A stretch of 18,602 nucleotides of DNA from Gammaproteobacteria bacterium. GTDB lineage: Bacteria; Pseudomonadota; Gammaproteobacteria; GCA-001735895. Position numbers and translations under genes: made by a program. The notes beneath the pieces are model-generated. The model was not told the origin of the DNA, ran no database searches, and saw nothing but the letters and a program-made list of their open reading frames with translations. The DNA is taken from assembly GCA_003645435.1 (NCBI GenBank), contig QNFD01000011.1, positions 1-18,602 on the forward strand. Reading direction: 5' to 3'. Below are positions 15,258-18,602 of this stretch, piece after piece. Within the stretch, counting starts at the first letter, position 1, and the number at the start of each line of letters is the position of its first letter.

Positions 15258-16549
15258 CAAGGACTGAATCCAGTTGTCCGGCGCTGTTTTTTTGCGCGCC
15301 CGCCTCGGGGCAGGGCAAGACAACGATTACCGCCGGTATTGCTCGATACCATCGAAACCAGGGTCGGGATGTGCGAGTTTTCAAAACTGGCCCGGATTAT
15401 CTGGATCCTCTCATTCTAGAACGCGCTTCCGGCCACCCTGTTACCCAGCTAGATTTGTGGATGGTCGGTGAGGCGGAGTGCAAGCGCATACTTTATCAGG
15501 CCGCGAGCGAAGCCGATCTTATTCTAATCGAGGGTGTCATGGGCATGTTTGATGGCAACCCCAGCGGTGCCGACATGGCCGAGTTCTTTGGTATCCCGGT
15601 GGCGATTGTGATCGATGCGCGTTCGATGGCGCAAACGTTTGGCGCCATCGCCCTCGGACTGGCGTGCCACCGACCACAGTTAAGTATTGCGGGCGTGATC
15701 GCAAATGCGCTCGGCAGTGAACGACACCAGCAGCTTATATCCGAAGCAATGCCGGAAAGCGTGAAATTACTGGGTTGTGTTCGCCGTCACCCGGAAGCCT
15801 CACTTCCAGAAAGACATCTCGGCCTGGTCCATCCCCACGAAGTCGATGATATCGAAGAGCGGTTGGACGCCCTCGCTGATATCATGAAGCAGTCGGGGCT
15901 TACCGATCTGCCTGCCGAGGTTTGCTTCGAAGATGGAGTGGCAACCAGTCCTGATACCTTACTTGCGGGTCTCAGCATTGGGATTGCAAAAGATGACGCG
16001 TTTAGCTTCATTTATGCGGCCAATATTAGTTTGCTTGAAAAAATGGGCGCGAACTGCAAGTATTTCTCACCCATAAATGATCATGAATTACCGCAAGTAG
16101 ATGCACTCTGGTTACCCGGAGGTTATCCCGAACTACATCACCAGGCCCTGGCTGCCAACACGAGCATGCGCGACCAAATTAGAGAATTCTACCAGCAAGG
16201 TAAAAAGATACTGGCCGAATGTGGCGGCATGCTATACCTGATGGATACACTGACCGATGTCGATGGTAATACTGCGGATATGGTCGGACTCATGCCGGGG
16301 CAGGGCATTATGCGAGAGCGAGGCGGTTGTCAGGGTATGCAATATGCCCCGCTTCCCGAGGGCGAAATTCGCGCCCACGCGCATCATCGAACTCGATGCG
16401 AAAATACCATGGAGCCAGTTTCGCATGGCAGGCGCTTACGCCATCCGGCACCCGGGGAGCCGATTTATCAAGATGCAAACCTGACCGCGAGTTACCTGCA
16501 TTTCTACTTTCCGTCAAATCCTGAAGCGATAGCCAGGCTGTTGTCCTAG
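15251..16549 (+). CDS. cobB: CobB/CbiA, (hydrogeno)cobyrinic acid a,c-diamide synthase
   Basis: The 432-residue enzyme amidates the a and c side chains of the corrin ring using glutamine and ATP. The N-terminal ATP-binding domain has APASGQGKTT (16-25), followed by FKTGPDYLDP and EGVMGMFDG. The C-terminal glutaminase domain has LPGGYPELH, the nucleophile Cys at 324 in AECGGMLYL and the His at about 417 in SYLHFYFPSN. The segment GEIRAHAHHRTR near 373-384 departs slightly from the usual GHTFHHSR but is in frame. The ATG overlaps the cobO stop by seven bases. The sequence does not tell whether the substrate is the cobalt-free (aerobic) or cobalt-containing (anaerobic) ring. Confidence 0.95.
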   Translation: MVARTESSCPALFFCAPASGQGKTTITAGIARYHRNQGRDVRVFKTGPDYLDPLILERASGHPVTQLDLWMVGEAECKRILYQAASEADLILIEGVMGMFDGNPSGADMAEFFGIPVAIVIDARSMAQTFGAIALGLACHRPQLSIAGVIANALGSERHQQLISEAMPESVKLLGCVRRHPEASLPERHLGLVHPHEVDDIEERLDALADIMKQSGLTDLPAEVCFEDGVATSPDTLLAGLSIGIAKDDAFSFIYAANISLLEKMGANCKYFSPINDHELPQVDALWLPGGYPELHHQALAANTSMRDQIREFYQQGKKILAECGGMLYLMDTLTDVDGNTADMVGLMPGQGIMRERGGCQGMQYAPLPEGEIRAHAHHRTRCENTMEPVSHGRRLRHPAPGEPIYQDANLTASYLHFYFPSNPEAIARLLS

Positions 16550-16576
16550 AGTCTCATCCTGGCCGATCCAAATCAA

Positions 16577-16888
16577 TTGCACGCGAGCTTGATTCAGATA
16601 TTCGAGCGCTATTTATCGGGCCAGGCTGAAGCAATAGAATCGATCGATAATTTCGGAAAATCGTTTAAGACCACGGCGTTTGGTTGGCAATTCGAGCTTC
16701 CCGACTTGCACCAGTTTTGTCGTCAAAGTGCGCCGGAATTAGCGGAACTCGAGTATCAGAAATTCAGGCAAATGCTATATCACAACCCCACTAATCAAAT
16801 ACTTTCCAGCAGTGGCGGCAGATTCGAGCTTGTGGAAGACCGGGGACATATCGACCGCAATCGCTACGCGTTAATAGTTACAAATTAA
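16577..16888 (+). CDS. Short protein of unknown function after cobB
   Basis: An open frame of up to 103 residues follows cobB in the same frame, 27 bases after its stop. I do not recognise the family. It looks like a soluble, mildly acidic protein with a helical middle (LPDLHQFCRQSAPELAELEYQKFRQ split around 41-66) and a C-terminal FELVEDRGHIDRNRYALIV that reads like real protein. The start is uncertain: the best candidates are TTG codons at 16577 and 16589, with no clear ribosome-binding sequence, so it may depend on translational coupling to cobB. Because the frame is open from the cobB TAG onward, stop readthrough or a decayed fusion is conceivable. Real coding status is likely but not certain. 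Confidence 0.5.
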   Translation: MHASLIQIFERYLSGQAEAIESIDNFGKSFKTTAFGWQFELPDLHQFCRQSAPELAELEYQKFRQMLYHNPTNQILSSSGGRFELVEDRGHIDRNRYALIVTN

Positions 16889-16904
16889 TTCTTGCGCAAT
16901 AACG

Positions 16905-16985
16905 TCAAAGCGTCGGCTCTTTTAATGAGACATCGAGCAGGGTTTGTTGCAGGTCATCGCCGAGGCCCAGGCTGGTAGTAGACAT
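16905..16985 (-). pseudogene. Relic of an O-methyltransferase N-terminus
   Basis: On the minus strand an ATG at 16985, preceded by AGGGG six bases upstream, opens a 26-codon frame ending in TGA at 16905. The peptide starts MSTTSLGLGDDLQQTLLDVS and goes on LKEPTL. This closely resembles the first residues of caffeoyl-CoA-type SAM-dependent O-methyltransferases (typically TLxLDDxLxxYLLxVSLREPxxL). The remaining about 190 residues of such an enzyme are absent; downstream on this strand lies the end of the unknown + strand frame. It seems to be what is left after a deletion, though a genuine micro-ORF cannot be ruled out. Confidence 0.5.
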
Positions 16986-17125
16986 TAAGCGCCCCTGGTT
17001 TTGGTTATCATTTTTCCATGAGATAATGCATTCTATCGCCATGCAGGCTTGCTTTCATCTTCATCGGCAATTATCTTCAGGCACAGATTTTCGAAAAATC
17101 AATATTCAGGACAGGAAACAGATTT

Positions 17126-17869
17126 ATGGCAAAGTGGCATAAAGGCATTGTAGTCGAGAACCGGCGTTGGACCGATGGCCTCACATCGTTGAAAATTAAT
17201 GCACCTCTGGGGCAGTTTGAAGCTGGACAGTTTGTTCGCGTAGGTCTTGAAATTGATGACGAAATCGTGGCCAGGCCTTACTCCCTGGTTAACGCCCCAT
17301 GCGAACCAATGCTCGAAATTTTATTCAACGTCGTCCCGGAGGGGCCCTTGTCACCACGCCTTTTTGAACTGCAAAAAGGAGACGAAGTTCTGGTGGCGAC
17401 GAATCCGGCGGGATTCCTGACCGTTAGCGAAGTTCCTGAAGTTAGCAATTTGTGGATGTTGGCGACAGGTACTGCGATAGGGCCTTTCCTCTCTATCCTC
17501 AAGGGTACGGAAGTATGGCAACGATTCGAGCGCATAGTCCTTTGTTACTCGGTTCGGACTGAAGCCGAACTTGCCTATGCACAATCGATAGCCGAGTTGA
17601 CCGAGTTACATTCCGTTCAATTGTGCTTTGTACCGATTATTACCCGAGAAAAAATAGCAGATGCATTGCATATTCGAATTCCCCTGGCTATTACCAGTGG
17701 TGAACTGGAAAGTCGCTCCGGGGTATCGTTATCTGCAGACAATTCGCATGTGATGATATGTGGCAGTAAGGAAATGATAGAAGATGTTAGCACGGTGCTT
17801 GAGGCGCGGGACATGCGAAAACATCGGCGGCGCGAACCGGGACATTATACGATCGAGAAATATCACTAA
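17126..17869 (+). CDS. fpr: Ferredoxin/flavodoxin-NADP+ reductase (Fpr type)
   Basis: The 247-residue FAD enzyme moves electrons between NADPH and ferredoxin or flavodoxin in the cytoplasm. The FAD motif RPYSLVNAP is at 50-58 and the NADP-binding motif ATGTAIGPFLSI at 113-124. MICGSKEM follows near 210-217, and the C-terminal RRREPGHYTIEKYH is typical of bacterial subclass I Fpr. The length matches E. coli Fpr. The ATG has AGGA nine bases upstream. The gap before it (16889-17125) holds the methyltransferase relic and a weak promoter-like TTGGTT (17001-17006) and GATAAT (17022-17027), spaced 15. Flavodoxin reduced by Fpr can supply electrons for reducing cob(II)alamin before adenosylation, so a link to cobO is possible; general oxidative-stress duty is equally likely. 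Confidence 0.93.
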   Translation: MAKWHKGIVVENRRWTDGLTSLKINAPLGQFEAGQFVRVGLEIDDEIVARPYSLVNAPCEPMLEILFNVVPEGPLSPRLFELQKGDEVLVATNPAGFLTVSEVPEVSNLWMLATGTAIGPFLSILKGTEVWQRFERIVLCYSVRTEAELAYAQSIAELTELHSVQLCFVPIITREKIADALHIRIPLAITSGELESRSGVSLSADNSHVMICGSKEMIEDVSTVLEARDMRKHRRREPGHYTIEKYH

Positions 17870-17897
17870 CCGACTAGTATTTACCTGCTTGCTGGCG

Positions 17898-17926
17898 CTA
17901 TCATGCGCGGCTGGAAAGCCTATAAT
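17898..17926 (+). promoter_or_regulatory. Promoter candidate for the aminotransferase gene
   Basis: A perfect -10 hexamer TATAAT (17921-17926) lies 17 bases after CTATCA (17898-17903), a poor -35 with three of six matches. Transcription would start about 70 bases before the ATG at 18005. Confidence 0.35.
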
Positions 17927-18004
17927 ACGTGATTTGAAACTGGCGACAGCTTAGCTATCCACGCCAGCAAACCCTGACACCTACTGCCTTACGAGATAAA
18001 CAAT

Positions 18005-18602
18005 ATGAACGAAGCTCTGACCAATACCGCCTTACTCGAAAAAGACCAGCAACATATGATTCATCCGCTGCATCATGCGGCTGGTCACTCGAGCGGCCGG
18101 GTATGGGTTAAGGGGGAGGGGTCTTATTTAATCGATGCTGACGGTAATCGCCTGATCGACGGTTTGTCGAGCCTGTGGAACGTGAATGCGGGGCATGGGC
18201 GGGGTGAACTGGCAGACGCGGCTGCGAAACAAATGCGCGAACTGGCTTTTTGTTCGAGTTATGCCGGCAGTTCCAACCGGCCGGCGATTGAACTCGCCGA
18301 TCGCCTGTCGGGGCTGTGTTATCCAAACATCAATAACTTCTATTTTACTTCGGGCGGCGGTGAGGCGACCGATAGTAATATCAAGCTCGCGCGCTGGTAC
18401 TGGAAGGCAAAAGGGCAACCAGAGAAGACCAAGGTTATCAGCCGCATCTGGGGTTATCATGGTGTCACTTTCGCGGGCATGTGCGCTACCGGGATTGCCG
18501 GTTACTGGGCAATGTTTGAACCCCTGATTCCGGGCTTTAGCCATATCCCGTCACCTGATCCCTACCGCTATCCGATGCCCGCAGACGGTTCCTCACAGGG
18601 CA
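18005..18602 (+). CDS. Class III PLP-dependent aminotransferase, 5' part (runs off the window)
   Basis: The first 199 codons are present and intact. The protein starts near IHPLHHAAGHSSGRVWVKGE and goes on to DADGNRLIDGLSSLWNVNAGHG. It then has FTSGGGEATDSNIKLAR, which binds the cofactor phosphate, and GYHGVTFAGM. These are features of omega-amino-acid:pyruvate aminotransferases of the class III fold (putrescine-, taurine- or beta-alanine-pyruvate type, also BioA/HemL relatives). The cofactor-binding Lys lies beyond the window, so the exact substrate cannot be judged. It is a separate unit from fpr, with about 135 bases between them and its own likely promoter. Confidence 0.9.
   Translation, partial: MNEALTNTALLEKDQQHMIHPLHHAAGHSSGRVWVKGEGSYLIDADGNRLIDGLSSLWNVNAGHGRGELADAAAKQMRELAFCSSYAGSSNRPAIELADRLSGLCYPNINNFYFTSGGGEATDSNIKLARWYWKAKGQPEKTKVISRIWGYHGVTFAGMCATGIAGYWAMFEPLIPGFSHIPSPDPYRYPMPADGSSQG

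Noticed and set aside
18128..18544. 138-codon minus-strand frame at the right edge
   Set aside because: It is a shadow of the aminotransferase gene, which has clear motifs on the + strand.
1..18602. Mobile element, CRISPR array, defence system or biosynthetic novelty outside B12
   Set aside because: I saw no transposase, integrase, direct-repeat array or toxin/defence motif on either strand; almost all coding content is a known pathway or common housekeeping family.

Overview
The window is a cobalamin (vitamin B12) assembly locus from a proteobacterium, most likely a gammaproteobacterium. The evidence is lipoproteins with classical lipoboxes, a ChaN-type protein, a CXXCH-bearing GGDEF protein, the CbtA/CbtB cobalt transporter and an Fpr-type reductase. 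Genus cannot be told from the sequence. The core, about 4.9-16.5 kb, is compact, with stop/start junctions that touch or overlap. Both flanks are looser and hold decayed genes.

Left flank (1-4903): a non-coding stretch, a small lipoprotein (385-999, +), and a ChaN-like lipoprotein with a PDZ domain (1097-2311, -). Next come the wreck of a PilJ-sensor membrane protein (2563-3155, +), an intact diguanylate cyclase with a haem-c-type periplasmic sensor (3322-4608, +), and a convergent intergenic region. That region contains a 38-bp near-perfect palindrome and a Fur-like sequence.

Core, minus-strand arm (read from 11400 down to 4904): a tandem CbiX-type chelatase with a His-rich, triple-Cys tail, then cobU, cobT, cobC, cobS, cobQ and cbiB. 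These carry out the late steps: side-chain amidation, aminopropanol attachment, lower-ligand activation and nucleotide-loop assembly. A good sigma70-like promoter lies directly before the first gene and leaves no room for a riboswitch.

Core, plus-strand arm (11.6-16.9 kb): a promoter, a cobalamin riboswitch, cbtB and cbtA (cobalt uptake), a fused AAA+/VWA cobaltochelatase subunit, cobO (corrinoid adenosyltransferase), cobB (cobyrinate a,c-diamide synthase) and a small unknown reading frame. The riboswitch therefore sits before the cobalt uptake, insertion, a,c-amidation and adenosylation genes. No corrin-ring methyltransferase gene and no cobN lie in the window, so either those are elsewhere or the cell salvages corrinoids.

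Right flank (16.9-18.6 kb): a 26-codon relic that looks like the N-terminus of an O-methyltransferase (minus strand), an intact ferredoxin/flavodoxin-NADP+ reductase (fpr, +), and the first 199 codons of a class III aminotransferase that runs off the window.

I found no mobile element, CRISPR array, tRNA or rRNA. The locus is largely a recognisable pathway. The points worth a second look are the riboswitch platform and its one-armed placement, the unusual chelatase tail, the palindrome, the unknown frame after cobB and the gene relics.
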